64,000 bases of DNA from Nakamurella lactea DSM 19367 (GCF_000426645.1 NZ_KE384549.1:215001-279000); one strand, 5' to 3'; counted from the stretch's first letter, positions 36,275 through 45,701 are shown. Numbers and translations are program-made. Notes: generated by a model not told the origin, from the sequence alone.

Positions 36275-36357
36275 CGAACGATGTTCGAGACGAACGCTGT
36301 TCCTATGACGAACACTGTTTTACAAGCGAACAGTGTTCGTGTCAAGTACAGTGTTCG
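36275..36357. promoter_or_regulatory. Array of five 13-bp operators between MFS and TetR genes
   Basis: Five copies of the palindrome CGAAC-N3-GTTCG or close variants start at 36275, 36291, 36309, 36327 and 36345, that is at 16, 18, 18 and 18 base steps. Copies 1 and 4 are perfect; copies 2, 3 and 5 have one degenerate half. The array covers the whole gap. It is the expected binding site of the adjacent TetR. Confidence 0.85.
36317..36345 (-). promoter_or_regulatory. Promoter of the MFS gene, overlapped by operators
   Basis: On the minus strand TTGACA (36340-36345) and TAAAAC (36317-36322) are spaced by exactly 17 bases. Operator 4 (36327-36339) fills the spacer and operator 3 covers the -10. 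A protein bound there would block RNA polymerase. Confidence 0.75.
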
Positions 36358-36358
36358 T

Positions 36359-37144
36359 ATGAGCCGTGGAAATCGATGGATCGCCGACGTCGCCCCTGGG
36401 GACGAGGGGTTTCCGTTCCCGCCCTGGCAGGCGCGCCGGCCCCAGCCGCGGCCGCGTAACCAATTGAGCCGGGAGCGGATCGTCGAGGTAGCGCTGGGCA
36501 TCATCGACGCCGAGGGCACGGAGGCGGTCAGCATGCGCCGCATCGCGGCGGAGTTGGGCACCGGCGCCGCCAGTCTTTACGCCTACGTCGCGAGCAAGGA
36601 GGAAGTGCTCACGATGGTGCACGAGTCGGTGATGGCTGACCTCGAGGTTCCGCAGATGCACGGCGACGACTGGCAGGACGTCATCCGAACCTGGGCGATG
36701 CAGGTCTACCGCACCTATGCGCAGCACCAGGATCTGGCCAGGTTGAGCTTCGCCGAGATTCCCTCCGGCCCCCGGATGCTGGACATCACCGAACGGTTGC
36801 TGGATGCGATGATCACCGGCGGGGTTCCGCCGCAGATCGCCTCCTGGCTGATCGACCGACTCGCCCTGTACATCGGCGCCGATGCCTTCGAGGGCTGGCT
36901 GATGTCGAAGAAGTTCGCCGCGGCCGCCGGCAGTGATGGTCGCAGCACATACGAACACGGCCAGGACTGGATCGCCGGAATTCGCGAGTACTTCGCCGGC
37001 CTGCCGCACGAGCGATACCCGAACCTGATCGACCACGTCGCGGTGATGACGAACGGTGGCAGCGACGAGCGGTTCGAGTTCGGCCTCGAGCTGATGATCG
37101 AGGGCGTCGCCGGGATGAGTGCGCGGCGGTCGGCCGACGGCTGA
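36359..37144 (+). CDS. TetR family transcriptional regulator
   Basis: 261 residues; ATG 36359 lies one base after operator 5, so the mRNA is probably leaderless or very short. N-terminal HTH: SRERIVEVALGIIDAEG and MRRIAAELGTGAASLYAYVASKEEVL. The C-terminal ligand domain is of the TetR_C_1 kind. It is preceded by a 35-residue Pro/Arg-rich lead. It likely represses itself and the MFS exporter until a drug binds. Confidence 0.93.
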   Translation: MSRGNRWIADVAPGDEGFPFPPWQARRPQPRPRNQLSRERIVEVALGIIDAEGTEAVSMRRIAAELGTGAASLYAYVASKEEVLTMVHESVMADLEVPQMHGDDWQDVIRTWAMQVYRTYAQHQDLARLSFAEIPSGPRMLDITERLLDAMITGGVPPQIASWLIDRLALYIGADAFEGWLMSKKFAAAAGSDGRSTYEHGQDWIAGIREYFAGLPHERYPNLIDHVAVMTNGGSDERFEFGLELMIEGVAGMSARRSADG

Positions 37145-37198
37145 TCGGGAGCCGCGGCAGCTGCGGGGCGGGCGGCATCGGCGGGTGGGCCGGTCGGA

Positions 37199-38104
37199 TC
37201 AGGCCTGCTCCCGCCCCACCCTTGCCGCCACGCTGACGAACGCATCGACCACCCGACGGACCGCCAACCGTTGCGCCCGATCGGTGCGCACCACCGCGAA
37301 AATGTAACGGCCGGACGGGATATCGAGTAGTGGCCGCAGTACGATGCCGCCGTCGGTGGGCGTGGTGAACCTCGGCAGGATCGCAATCTTCCGGCCGGCC
37401 GCCACCAACGACTCGATCAGCCGGTTGTCCCGCAGCCGCTGAGCCACCCTCGGTGCGATACCGGTCTCCCGCTCGATGGCCAGCAGCACGGTGTCGAACG
37501 GGAAGCCGGACGGCACCCCGATCCACTCCTGATCGATCAGGTCCCTCGGCCGGAGTGACTTCTGGCGGGCCAACGGGTGGGTGGCAGCCATCGCGATGTC
37601 CAGCGGCTCGCGGACCAACTGCACGGTGACGAGCCCCTCGGTGCCGGCCGGTGCCCTGCTGGTCAGGCTGTGCGCGATCACGATGTCGTGGTCGACGACC
37701 AGGCCGCCGAACTCGGCCTCGGCGATGTCGATGTCGGTGCACCGCAGCGTGATCGGGACGTCGCCGAGATCGTCGATGACGCCGGGGAGCAGGAAGGCCG
37801 CTGCGCTGGGCAGTGCCGCGATGCTCACCGGGCCACTCGGCTGCCCTCGGTAGGCATCCCAGTCCGCCCTGACCCGTTCCACCGCGGTGGCGATCTGTCG
37901 GCCGCCGTCGGCCAGTACCCGGCCGGCCTCGGTGAGCTTCAGGCCGCGTCCGGCCGGCTCGGCCAGCGGTAGGCCGAACTCCCGCTGCGCGGCCTTCAAC
38001 TGCTGGGAGACGGCTGACGGGGTGCGGTGGGTGGCCCGCGCCACAGCCGTCACGCTGCCGCGGTCGGCCAGCTCGCGGAGCAATTCCAGATGCCGGACGT
38101 CCAT
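37199..38104 (-). CDS. LysR family transcriptional regulator
   Basis: 301 residues. The N-terminal winged HTH is LRELADRGSVTAVARATHRT and PSAVSQQLKAA; the rest is a periplasmic-binding-protein-like effector domain. It is divergent from an EamA exporter with a 71-base gap holding an inverted repeat, so it probably regulates that gene. Confidence 0.92.
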   Translation of the reverse strand: MDVRHLELLRELADRGSVTAVARATHRTPSAVSQQLKAAQREFGLPLAEPAGRGLKLTEAGRVLADGGRQIATAVERVRADWDAYRGQPSGPVSIAALPSAAAFLLPGVIDDLGDVPITLRCTDIDIAEAEFGGLVVDHDIVIAHSLTSRAPAGTEGLVTVQLVREPLDIAMAATHPLARQKSLRPRDLIDQEWIGVPSGFPFDTVLLAIERETGIAPRVAQRLRDNRLIESLVAAGRKIAILPRFTTPTDGGIVLRPLLDIPSGRYIFAVVRTDRAQRLAVRRVVDAFVSVAARVGREQA

Positions 38105-38112
38105 GTAGCAAG

Positions 38113-38131
38113 ACTACATAGTTGGTGTAGT
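38113..38131. promoter_or_regulatory. LysR-type binding site
   Basis: ACTACA-N7-TGTAGT is a 19-bp inverted repeat that fits the T-N11-A LysR box. It sits 9 bases before the LysR start and 45 bases before the EamA start. Confidence 0.6.
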
Positions 38132-38175
38132 AGATATCGATGGTGTTGAACAGTCCCGTCCTTCAGGATGGACCC

Positions 38176-39108
38176 ATGCCTGTTCGTCACCGCCTGCTTG
38201 CGATCGCTGTCGCCGCGATGTGGGGAGTCAACTTCATCGCCATTCACGCGTCCCTGGTGCACTTCCCGCCGATGTTCCTGGTGGCCCTGCGGTTCGCGTT
38301 GATCGCCGTGCCGACGATCTTGTTCGTCTCGCGTCCGGCGGTGCCGGCGCGCTGGCTGATCGGCTACGGCATCGGGTTCGGCACCCTGCAGTTCCTGTTC
38401 CTCTACTGGGGCATGTCGGCCGGGATGCCCACCGGCCTCGCCTCGCTGGTGTTGCAGGCGTCGGCCCCGTTCACGGTGATCCTCGGTGCGACATTCCTGC
38501 GGGAACGGGTCAGCGGCCGAGCGATGGCCGGGGTGCTGCTGGCCGTCGCCGGACTGGCCGTCGTCGGCTGGCAGCGAGCCGAGAATGCCGGCGTCATACC
38601 GTTTCTGCTCACTCTCGCCGGTGCGTTCGGCTGGGCCATCGGCAACGTCTGCAGCCGGCAGGCGAAGCCACCGAATCCGCTGCACCTGACGCTCTGGATG
38701 TCGGTGATCCCGCCGGTTCCGATGCTGGCACTGGCGCTGATCGTCGAGGGTCCCGACCGGATCGGTACCTCGCTGACCACCCTCGGGGCCCCCGGTGGCG
38801 TCGGCGCCCTGGTCGGTCTTGCCTACACGGTGATCATCGGAACGGTGCTCGGTTCCGGCATCTGGACCGCGCTGATGGCCAGGCATCCGGCCGGCGTGGT
38901 GGCGCCGTTCTCGATGTTGGTGCCGGTGATCGGGATGAGCGCGGCCTGGTTGGTGCTGCACGAGTCCGTCAGTGCGGGGGAGTTGATCGGCGGCGGGGTG
39001 GTGGTGGCGGGAGTGTTGTTGGCCAGCACAGGCCGTGCCGGTGCGGGTCGGGTACCGCTCGATTCCAGCCCAGCCCGCCCGGATGTTGGCGCAGCCCGCT
39101 CTGGGTAG
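38176..39108 (+). CDS. EamA/DMT superfamily exporter
   Basis: 310 residues with ten hydrophobic helices in two EamA repeats (AMWGVNFIAIHASLVHFPPM; LMARHPAGVVAPFSMLVPVI). RhaT/YdcZ-like exporters of amino acids or metabolites share this fold. ATG 38176 has AGGATGG upstream. It is controlled, by context, by the divergent LysR protein. Confidence 0.9.
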   Translation: MPVRHRLLAIAVAAMWGVNFIAIHASLVHFPPMFLVALRFALIAVPTILFVSRPAVPARWLIGYGIGFGTLQFLFLYWGMSAGMPTGLASLVLQASAPFTVILGATFLRERVSGRAMAGVLLAVAGLAVVGWQRAENAGVIPFLLTLAGAFGWAIGNVCSRQAKPPNPLHLTLWMSVIPPVPMLALALIVEGPDRIGTSLTTLGAPGGVGALVGLAYTVIIGTVLGSGIWTALMARHPAGVVAPFSMLVPVIGMSAAWLVLHESVSAGELIGGGVVVAGVLLASTGRAGAGRVPLDSSPARPDVGAARSG

Positions 39109-39121
39109 GGTGCCGCGGCAA

Positions 39122-39189
39122 GCCTCGCAACGCCACCAGTGGTTCGCAACGGAAGTTCACCCTGCGAACCACTATTTGCGTTGCGAGGC
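39122..39189. repeat. 68-bp interrupted palindrome
   Basis: Outer arms GCCTCGCAACGC (39122-39133) and its exact complement (39178-39189) enclose unpaired 4-base bulges and inner 11-bp arms AGTGGTTCGCA (39138-39148) and complement (39163-39173), with a 14-base loop. A strong cruciform or RNA hairpin after the EamA gene. It may be a terminator or a miniature mobile element. Confidence 0.75.
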
Positions 39190-39328
39190 CCGGCCGTCAG
39201 CGGGCGGCGGCCCGCTCGCCAGCAGGTCGATGGAGGCGGCGCAGGAGCCGGGTGAACTCGTAGTAGAGTCTGATGTCGGTGCTCCGCCTGAACAGGCTGT
39301 CGACGGGTGAGCACCAAAACGCAGTAAC

Positions 39329-39404
<76 letters not shown>

Positions 39405-39425
39405 TGTGATGTCTCGGGACATCGG

Positions 39426-39468
39426 CGACACCGGACCTACGTTTTCGTAGGTCCGGTGTCGTGTTTTT
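39426..39468 (+). terminator. Intrinsic terminator after tRNA-Pro
   Basis: A perfect 16-bp stem (CGACACCGGACCTACG), TTTT loop, and complement, followed by TGTTTTT. It lies 22 bases after the tRNA. Confidence 0.92.
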
Positions 39469-39640
39469 GGGGTTGGTAGTCGCGGGTGGGGTCGAGGGTG
39501 AGTTGGCGGAGGATTCGGCCGGGGCGGTCTCGGCGATGGTGATGTCGAGGTGCTGGATCAGGAGTGTGACGTAGGTTCCGGCGTGGGTTCTGCCGATGCC
39601 GATGTGGCGGGGCCGGCCCGGGATGCGGAAGCCGCCGACC
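39450..39640 (-). pseudogene. C-terminal remnant of an IS481-like transposase
   Basis: On the minus strand one frame reads HIGIGRTHAGTYVTLLIQHL and another frame reads ILRQLTLDPTRDYQPQ. Both match the C-terminal end of actinobacterial IS481-type transposases, but a frameshift near 39520 separates them. The rest of the element and terminal repeats are not found. It is a dead fragment next to the tRNA gene. Confidence 0.6.
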
Positions 39641-39735
39641 AGCCATGCCGATGACCTGCGACACGCAATTCCGTGTCAGGACCTGTGTCAGGGGCATGTC
39701 AGGGCGGTGTCAGCCGGTCCGTTCAAGGTTGTTCC

Positions 39736-40554
39736 ATGACCACAACACAGAACGCAAGAACACCGCTGCGGGACCGCGATCCGGCGATCCGGGTGCGGCA
39801 TTTGGAGAAGTCATACGGGGAGTTGCACGTCCTGCGCGGCGTGGACTTCGACGTCGCAACGGGCAGCATCTTCGCCCTGCTCGGCTCGAACGGAGCCGGC
39901 AAGACCACCATCGTGAGAATCCTGTCGACGTTGCTGAAGCCGGACGCCGGCACCGCCACCGTCGAGGGATTGGACGTCACCACCGACCCGACGCGGGTTC
40001 GGGAGTCGATCAGCCTGACCGGGCAGTTCGCCGCTGTCGATGAGATCCTGTCCGGCCGGGAGAACCTGGTGCTGGTCGCCAAGCTGCGGCACCTGACGAA
40101 CCCCGGCGGGGTCGCCGACGATCTGCTCGCCAGGTTCAACCTGGTCGAAGCCGGCGGCCGGCGGGTGTCGACCTATTCCGGAGGCATGCGCAGGCGGCTG
40201 GACATCGCGATGAGCCTGATCGGTCGGCCGAGGGTGATCTTCCTCGACGAGCCGACCACGGGCCTGGACCCGGAGGGACGACTCGAGGTGTGGCAGGTGG
40301 TTCAGGAACTCGCGCACCAGGGCACCACCGTTCTGCTCACCACCCAGTACCTGGACGAGGCCGAGCAACTGGCCGACCGGATCGCCATCCTCCATCAGGG
40401 ACACATCATCGCCAACGGCACGCTGGCCGAGCTCAAGCAACTGCTCCCGCCGGCAAAGGTCGAGTACGTCGAGAAGCAGCCCACCCTCGAAGAAATCTTC
40501 CTCACCCTCGTCGGTACCACCGGCGCGATCGACACCGTCAAGGACCAGTCATGA
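39736..40554 (+). CDS. ABC transporter ATPase, DrrA-like
   Basis: 272 residues. Walker A GSNGAGKTT, signature YSGGMRRRLDIA, Walker B VIFLDEPTTGLDPEGR; the C-terminal extension (EYVEKQPTLEEIFLTLVG) is typical of DrrA drug-resistance ATPases. AAGGTT lies upstream of ATG 39736. It overlaps the permease start (ATGA). Confidence 0.93.
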   Translation: MTTTQNARTPLRDRDPAIRVRHLEKSYGELHVLRGVDFDVATGSIFALLGSNGAGKTTIVRILSTLLKPDAGTATVEGLDVTTDPTRVRESISLTGQFAAVDEILSGRENLVLVAKLRHLTNPGGVADDLLARFNLVEAGGRRVSTYSGGMRRRLDIAMSLIGRPRVIFLDEPTTGLDPEGRLEVWQVVQELAHQGTTVLLTTQYLDEAEQLADRIAILHQGHIIANGTLAELKQLLPPAKVEYVEKQPTLEEIFLTLVGTTGAIDTVKDQS

Positions 40555-41312
40555 GCACCCATTTCGTCACGGACACGGCCACCATGCTGGGCCGCTCCAT
40601 GCGTCACATCACCCGCAGCATGGACACGATCATCACCACAGCGCTCACCCCGATCGCCATGATGCTGTTGTTCGTCTACGTGTTCGGCGGCGCCATCAGC
40701 ACCGACACCGACAACTACGTCGACTATCTGCTGCCGGGCATCATGCTGATGGCCATCGCCTCGGGCATCGCCTACACCGCCGTCCGGCTGTTCACCGACA
40801 TGAAGAGCGGCATCTTCGAGCGGTTCCATTCCATGCCGATCGCGCGGTCGTCCGTCCTCTGGGCGCATGTGCTGACCTCGTTGGTGTCCAACCTGATCAC
40901 CGTCGCGATCATCGTGCTGGTCGGTCTGCTGATGGGATTCCGGACCTCGGCCGATCTGCTGGCCTGGCTGGCCGTTGCCGGGATTCTGACCTTGTTCACA
41001 CTGGCGCTGACCTGGCTGGCCATCCTGGCCGGCCTGTCGGCGAAGACCGCCGAGGGAGCCGGCGCCTTCTCGTATCCGCTGATCTTCCTGCCGTTCATCA
41101 GCTCAGCCTTCGTGCCGACGAGCACCATGCCGGGTCCCGTGCGTGCCTTCGCCGAGAACCAGCCCGTCACGTCGATCGTCAACACGATCCACAGCCTGTT
41201 CGCCGGGCAGCCGGTCGGCAACGACATCTGGATTGCGTTGGCCTGGTGCGTCGGCATTCTCGTTCTCACCTATGTGCTGGCCATGCGCGTCTACCGGCGC
41301 AAGATCAGCTGA
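40551..41312 (+). CDS. ABC-2 type permease, DrrB-like
   Basis: 253 residues with six membrane helices of the ABC-2 family (IAMMLLFVYVFGGAIS; YLLPGIMLMAIASGIAYTAV; FLPFISSAFVPTSTMPGPVR). It pairs with the upstream ATPase as a two-component exporter, probably of a hydrophobic drug. It is convergent with the regulator gene. Confidence 0.92.
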   Translation: MSTHFVTDTATMLGRSMRHITRSMDTIITTALTPIAMMLLFVYVFGGAISTDTDNYVDYLLPGIMLMAIASGIAYTAVRLFTDMKSGIFERFHSMPIARSSVLWAHVLTSLVSNLITVAIIVLVGLLMGFRTSADLLAWLAVAGILTLFTLALTWLAILAGLSAKTAEGAGAFSYPLIFLPFISSAFVPTSTMPGPVRAFAENQPVTSIVNTIHSLFAGQPVGNDIWIALAWCVGILVLTYVLAMRVYRRKIS

Positions 41313-41324
41313 CGACCACCAACG

Positions 41325-44300
41325 TCACGACAGGACCGCTTCCACCAGGTCGGAGACATCGGCCGACCGGCCCTGCTGCGTCACCTCGGCGAATCGTTGT
41401 TCGCCGAGGTGACGCCGTGCCTGTTGTTCGACCCGCGCCTCGTCAGGGTTCGAGCGATCCGGTGTTCCGCGCAGCACGGCGACGGCTCCCAGCAGCCGCG
41501 CCGCCTGCTCGTGGTTCCCGGCCCGGGCGGCCTGGTCGGCAACGCCGACGAGGACCCGGGAAACGATGGTCGGCGCCATCATCCCGGCCGCCGCCCGCCA
41601 GGCGGCCAGCCGGTGGGTGCGTGCCTCGGCGAGATCCTCGGCGAGATAGCCCAGCTGCTGATGGACCATGGATTGCATGTACGGCATTGCGGCGAGTTCG
41701 CCGAGCAGCGCGGTCGCACGGTCGATCAGTCGCCGCGCCTGCTCGCGATCGCCGTCCTGCCGGGCCAGCTCTGCCTTGGCCAGTGCGATGGAGACCAGGG
41801 CGTACGGCCAGGTGACGCCCTCGGCGATCCGTTCGGCCTCGCGGACAGCGGAGGTGGCGGCGGCGGGGTCACCGTTCAGCCGGTGGACCAGGGCCTGCTG
41901 GGTCAGCATTTCGATCACGTCCTCAACCGCGCCGATCTCGGTGAGAACGTGCACGCCCTGGTCGTAACGCGCGCAGGCACCGGTGAAGTCGCCCCGCACC
42001 GCCAGCCACGCGGCCAGCTCGGACAGCGCCAGTGACATCCCGAAACGTTCGCCGATCGCGGTGAACTCCGCCAGCGCGGTCTCGAGGTCGGCCTCCACGT
42101 CCGGGCCGCCCCGGCCGAGCATGATGCGCATCTTGCCGCTCTGCCAGCGACCCATCGCCCGCACCCAGGGGTCGTCGCTGTCCCGCAGCCGCTCGAAAGC
42201 GGCCAGCCCGGCCTCCAGCCCGTGCAGCAGGCTTTCCATGGCGTCGACGAATTCCAGCAGTGGATGGTCCCGGCGCCCCTGCCGGCTGAACTGATAGGCG
42301 CGCCGGATCCACTCGGCGCCAACGGTTTCGTCACCCTGCCCCGAGGTCACGTAGAGCGCGATCATCCCGTAGGCGACGGCGCGGATGTGGTCGTCGACGT
42401 CGCCGGGCAGCTCGGTGGCAGCGGTCATCAGTTCGAGGCCCTCGGCCCGGCGGCCACCGAGCCACCAGTACCAACCGGCGGCGGCCGCCAGCCGCATCGC
42501 TGCCCGCGCATCGCCGGCCGCGATGGCCCCGCGCATCGCGGCGCTGATGTTGTCGTGATCGGCGGCCAGCACGGCCGCCCACTGCAGTTGTTCGGCGTGC
42601 CGCAGATGTGGTGCCGCGGTCTCGGTGAGATCGGTGAAGTAGGCCAGATGCGCTCGTCGGCCCTGATCGGTTTCGTCGGCCTCGGCAAGCCGTTCCGTTG
42701 CGTACTCCTTGATGATGGTGAGCATCCGGAAACGCGGTGCACCGTCGGAACCCGTGGTCAGCAAAGACTTCTCGGCCAGCGAGGTGAGCAACTCCAGTAT
42801 CTCACCGGGTGGAACATCGTCGCCGGCGCACACCCATTCGGCGGCCTCCAGGCTTGCTCCACCGGCGAAGACGGCGAGTCGCCGCAACACCGCCCGCTCG
42901 GCGTCGGTCAGCAGCTCCCAACTCCAGTCGACCACCGCGCGCAGTGTCCGATGATGCGGCAACGCGGTGCGGCTGCCGCTGGTGAGCAGGCGGAAGCGGT
43001 CGTCGAGCCGCTGCGCGACCTGATCAAGGGACAGTGTGCGCAGCCGGGCCGCGGCGAGCTCGATGGCCAACGGGATCCCGTCGAGCGCACGGCAGATCTG
43101 CACCAGCGTCACCGACGTGGCGGCGTCGGTCGGAATGTTCCCGCGCACCATGCCGGCCCGGTCCCGGAGCAACTGCACGGCCGGTGAGAGCTCGATCTCG
43201 CCGGGGCCGGCGTCCGCGGCGGGGACCGCGAGCGGTTCGACCCGCCACAGCGCCTCACCGGTAATGCCGAGCGGCTCCCGGCTGGTCGCCAGGATCCGGA
43301 GGCGTCGGCACTCGCCGAGTACCCGATGGCAGAACGCCGCTGCCGCCTCGATGACGTGCTCGCAGTTGTCCAGGATCAGCAGAGCCTCCCGATCCCGGAT
43401 GGCGGCGATCAGCCGGTCCGTCGGGTCCGCGTCCGGTGCCCCGCCGAGCACGGCGTCCCGCAGGCCGAGGGCGGCCAGGGTCGCCTGCGCCACCTCCGCG
43501 TGCGGACCGACGGGCGCGAGTTCCACCAGCCACGGGCCGTCCGGCAGGCCGCCGATCTGGGTGCGGGCGAATTCCGAGGCCAGCCGGGTCTTCCCCGAAC
43601 CGCCAGGCCCGATCAGCGTGGTGAGTCGGTGCTCGGCGACGAGCTCGCCGACCGCGGCGATGTCGGCGTCCTTGCCGACGAAGCTGGTCAACTCGGCTCG
43701 AAGGTTCGTCTTCGGGTTCTCCTGCCGCCGCCCCAGCTCGCCCCGCAACAGTGCGACATGCAGGTCCGACAGCTCGGCTGACGGGTCCGCGCCGAGCGCG
43801 TCGGCCAGGGCTTCTCTGGTGTGCTCGTAAACGGTCAGCGCCTCGTTGTTGCGGCCGGCGGCGGCGAGCGCGCGCATCAGGGCGGCGACCAGTCGCTCCC
43901 GCATCGGCTGCGCCGCCACCAGATCGGTCAGCTCCGGGATGAGGTCGACATCGCGGCCGAGGCTGATCTCCGCATCGAACAGATCCTCCAGCGCGGTCAG
44001 TCGCAGTCCCTCGAGGCGGGTGACCGCCGCCTCGAACGCTTCACTGTCCGGCAGGCCGACGTCCTGCATGGCCGCACCACGCCACAGGGCGACGGCCGCA
44101 CGCAGCCGCTCCACCCGGCCCTGACCGTCGTCGGCGCGCGCCTGCCCGAGAAGCCGTTCGAACCGGACGGCGTCGACCCGGTCGGGGTCGATGACCAGCC
44201 GGTAGCCGTCCGGCCGCCCGTCGATCAGGCCGGCCGGAAGCGCCTTTCGTAGTCGGGATGCCAAGCGCTGCAGGGCATTGGCCGCGTCGGCGGGCGGGCT

Positions 44301-44459
44301 CTCGCCCCAGATCCAGTCGATCAGCGTCGTCTTCGGGACCACCTGACCCGGCTCGAGTGCGAGGGCGACCAGCAACCCGCGCAGGCGGGCTCCCGGTACC
44401 TCGGGTCCGGCGTCGTCGTTCGTGCGAACCTCCAGTGGTCCCAGCAGTCCGATCCGCAC
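41325..44459 (-). CDS. AfsR/SARP-like regulator with BTAD, NB-ARC ATPase and TPR domains
   Basis: 1044 residues. Residues 1-95 form an OmpR-like winged HTH (MRIGLLGPLEVRTN; ANALQRLASRLRKAL), then a bacterial activator domain (BTAD) to about 250, an NTPase with P-loop GPGGSGKTRLA near residue 283 and LLILDNCEHV, and a C-terminal half of TPR-like helices. Such STAND regulators switch on drug-export or resistance genes. It lies 22 bases after the FAD monooxygenase gene and is convergent with the ABC exporter, so control of that exporter is likely. Confidence 0.92.
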   Translation of the reverse strand: MRIGLLGPLEVRTNDDAGPEVPGARLRGLLVALALEPGQVVPKTTLIDWIWGESPPADAANALQRLASRLRKALPAGLIDGRPDGYRLVIDPDRVDAVRFERLLGQARADDGQGRVERLRAAVALWRGAAMQDVGLPDSEAFEAAVTRLEGLRLTALEDLFDAEISLGRDVDLIPELTDLVAAQPMRERLVAALMRALAAAGRNNEALTVYEHTREALADALGADPSAELSDLHVALLRGELGRRQENPKTNLRAELTSFVGKDADIAAVGELVAEHRLTTLIGPGGSGKTRLASEFARTQIGGLPDGPWLVELAPVGPHAEVAQATLAALGLRDAVLGGAPDADPTDRLIAAIRDREALLILDNCEHVIEAAAAFCHRVLGECRRLRILATSREPLGITGEALWRVEPLAVPAADAGPGEIELSPAVQLLRDRAGMVRGNIPTDAATSVTLVQICRALDGIPLAIELAAARLRTLSLDQVAQRLDDRFRLLTSGSRTALPHHRTLRAVVDWSWELLTDAERAVLRRLAVFAGGASLEAAEWVCAGDDVPPGEILELLTSLAEKSLLTTGSDGAPRFRMLTIIKEYATERLAEADETDQGRRAHLAYFTDLTETAAPHLRHAEQLQWAAVLAADHDNISAAMRGAIAAGDARAAMRLAAAAGWYWWLGGRRAEGLELMTAATELPGDVDDHIRAVAYGMIALYVTSGQGDETVGAEWIRRAYQFSRQGRRDHPLLEFVDAMESLLHGLEAGLAAFERLRDSDDPWVRAMGRWQSGKMRIMLGRGGPDVEADLETALAEFTAIGERFGMSLALSELAAWLAVRGDFTGACARYDQGVHVLTEIGAVEDVIEMLTQQALVHRLNGDPAAATSAVREAERIAEGVTWPYALVSIALAKAELARQDGDREQARRLIDRATALLGELAAMPYMQSMVHQQLGYLAEDLAEARTHRLAAWRAAAGMMAPTIVSRVLVGVADQAARAGNHEQAARLLGAVAVLRGTPDRSNPDEARVEQQARRHLGEQRFAEVTQQGRSADVSDLVEAVLS

Positions 44460-44481
44460 CCGGCCATCCTGTCACGGCGGT

Positions 44482-45699
44482 TCAGCGGGGACCGCTGCGA
44501 GTGCGGTGATCGTCAGCCCAGTCGAGTTGGTGGTCGAACACCCGTCGGTTGCTCGCGCTGTCGGCCGTCATCCGCAGGATGGTGGGCAGCGTGAGATCAC
44601 GCAGGAACCTCCCGGCCGGCCCGGGCGCCTTGCTGTTGTTGATCCGCGCTGCCGCCTTGATGATCCGCTCCACCCTCGGCCGCCGGACCGACTCGAAGCC
44701 GGCGAAGGCAGCGGACACAGAATCGTTGTCCCGCAAGGAGAGCGCCAGCACCACCGCGTCCTCGATCGACAGCGACGCACCCTGACCGGAGGTGGGTGAC
44801 GGCGCATGTGCCGCGTCTCCCACGACGATCATCCGGCCGCGGTGCCAGTGTGGCAGCTTCGGGACGGTGTGGATCGCCGTCATCGGGGCGAAGTCAGGGG
44901 TGGCCGAGATCAACTCGAGAGCGGGCCCGGCGTCGTCGCGGTAGATCTGCGTGAAGGTGCGGCGCCACTGCGCGCCGGGTACCGCCTCGACCTCGCCGCG
45001 TCCGGGTTCCGGGCGATGCGGAAGGTTGACGAACCACCAGTTCTCGCCGTCCGGCGCGGTCGCGTAGCCGAAGAATGCCCGCTTGCCGAAGATCATCTCG
45101 TAGTCGCCGCCGACCGTCGCCGTCCCGGTTGCCGGGGCGTAGCCGCCGGTGGTGATCAGCCCGGTGTATGCGGGTCGCGGCGCACCGGGATCGATCAGCG
45201 TGCGCACCGTCGAGTGCACCCCGTCGGCCCCGATGAGGATGTCCGCCTCGGCCGTGGAGCCGTCGTCGAAGACGGCGCAGACGCCCTCGGGCCCGTCGTC
45301 CGCCGCGACCAGTCGGCGACCGCCTTCGATGGTGATGCCGCGGTCGGCCGCCTGGGCATGGATCGCGCGGTAGAGATCGCTCCGGCGAATCGTCCGGCTG
45401 CCTGTGCTCCCCGGGCGAGTGCTTCCGGTAGGGGTGACTCCGAGGCGCTTTCCGGTGTGGGTCCGCAGGGTGATTCCCGGTGTGGCGAACCCGATCTCGA
45501 GGGCGGCGGCCTCGGCTCCAATGGCTCGAAGGGCATCGATGCCGTTGGTCGCCAGGGTCAGCATGACGCCGTTGTGCTGGGTGCCGGGCGGCCTCGCCTC
45601 GAACACCGTTGCCTCGATCCCCGCCTTGCGCAAGGCGATGGCGGTGACCGGGCCGGCGATTCCGCCGCCGATGACGATCGCGGTACGGGGTCTGCTCAT
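44482..45699 (-). CDS. FAD-dependent monooxygenase (TetX/PHBH-like)
   Basis: 405 residues. The FAD Rossmann motif GGGIAGPVTAIALRKAGIE is at residues 12-30, the DG motif is ADILIGADGVHSTVR and the GD motif is MIVVGDAAHAPSPTSGQGAS. It is a group A flavin hydroxylase, acting on aromatic or drug-like substrates. It is coupled with PadR upstream (2-base gap). A role in drug inactivation is inferred from the efflux context. Confidence 0.9.
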   Translation of the reverse strand: MSRPRTAIVIGGGIAGPVTAIALRKAGIEATVFEARPPGTQHNGVMLTLATNGIDALRAIGAEAAALEIGFATPGITLRTHTGKRLGVTPTGSTRPGSTGSRTIRRSDLYRAIHAQAADRGITIEGGRRLVAADDGPEGVCAVFDDGSTAEADILIGADGVHSTVRTLIDPGAPRPAYTGLITTGGYAPATGTATVGGDYEMIFGKRAFFGYATAPDGENWWFVNLPHRPEPGRGEVEAVPGAQWRRTFTQIYRDDAGPALELISATPDFAPMTAIHTVPKLPHWHRGRMIVVGDAAHAPSPTSGQGASLSIEDAVVLALSLRDNDSVSAAFAGFESVRRPRVERIIKAAARINNSKAPGPAGRFLRDLTLPTILRMTADSASNRRVFDHQLDWADDHRTRSGPR

Positions 45700-45701
45700 G
45701 A

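Noticed and set aside
36275..36357. Cluster of LexA boxes
   Set aside because: The half-sites resemble the SOS consensus but are spaced by three bases, not four as at 53930, and lie beside a TetR gene.
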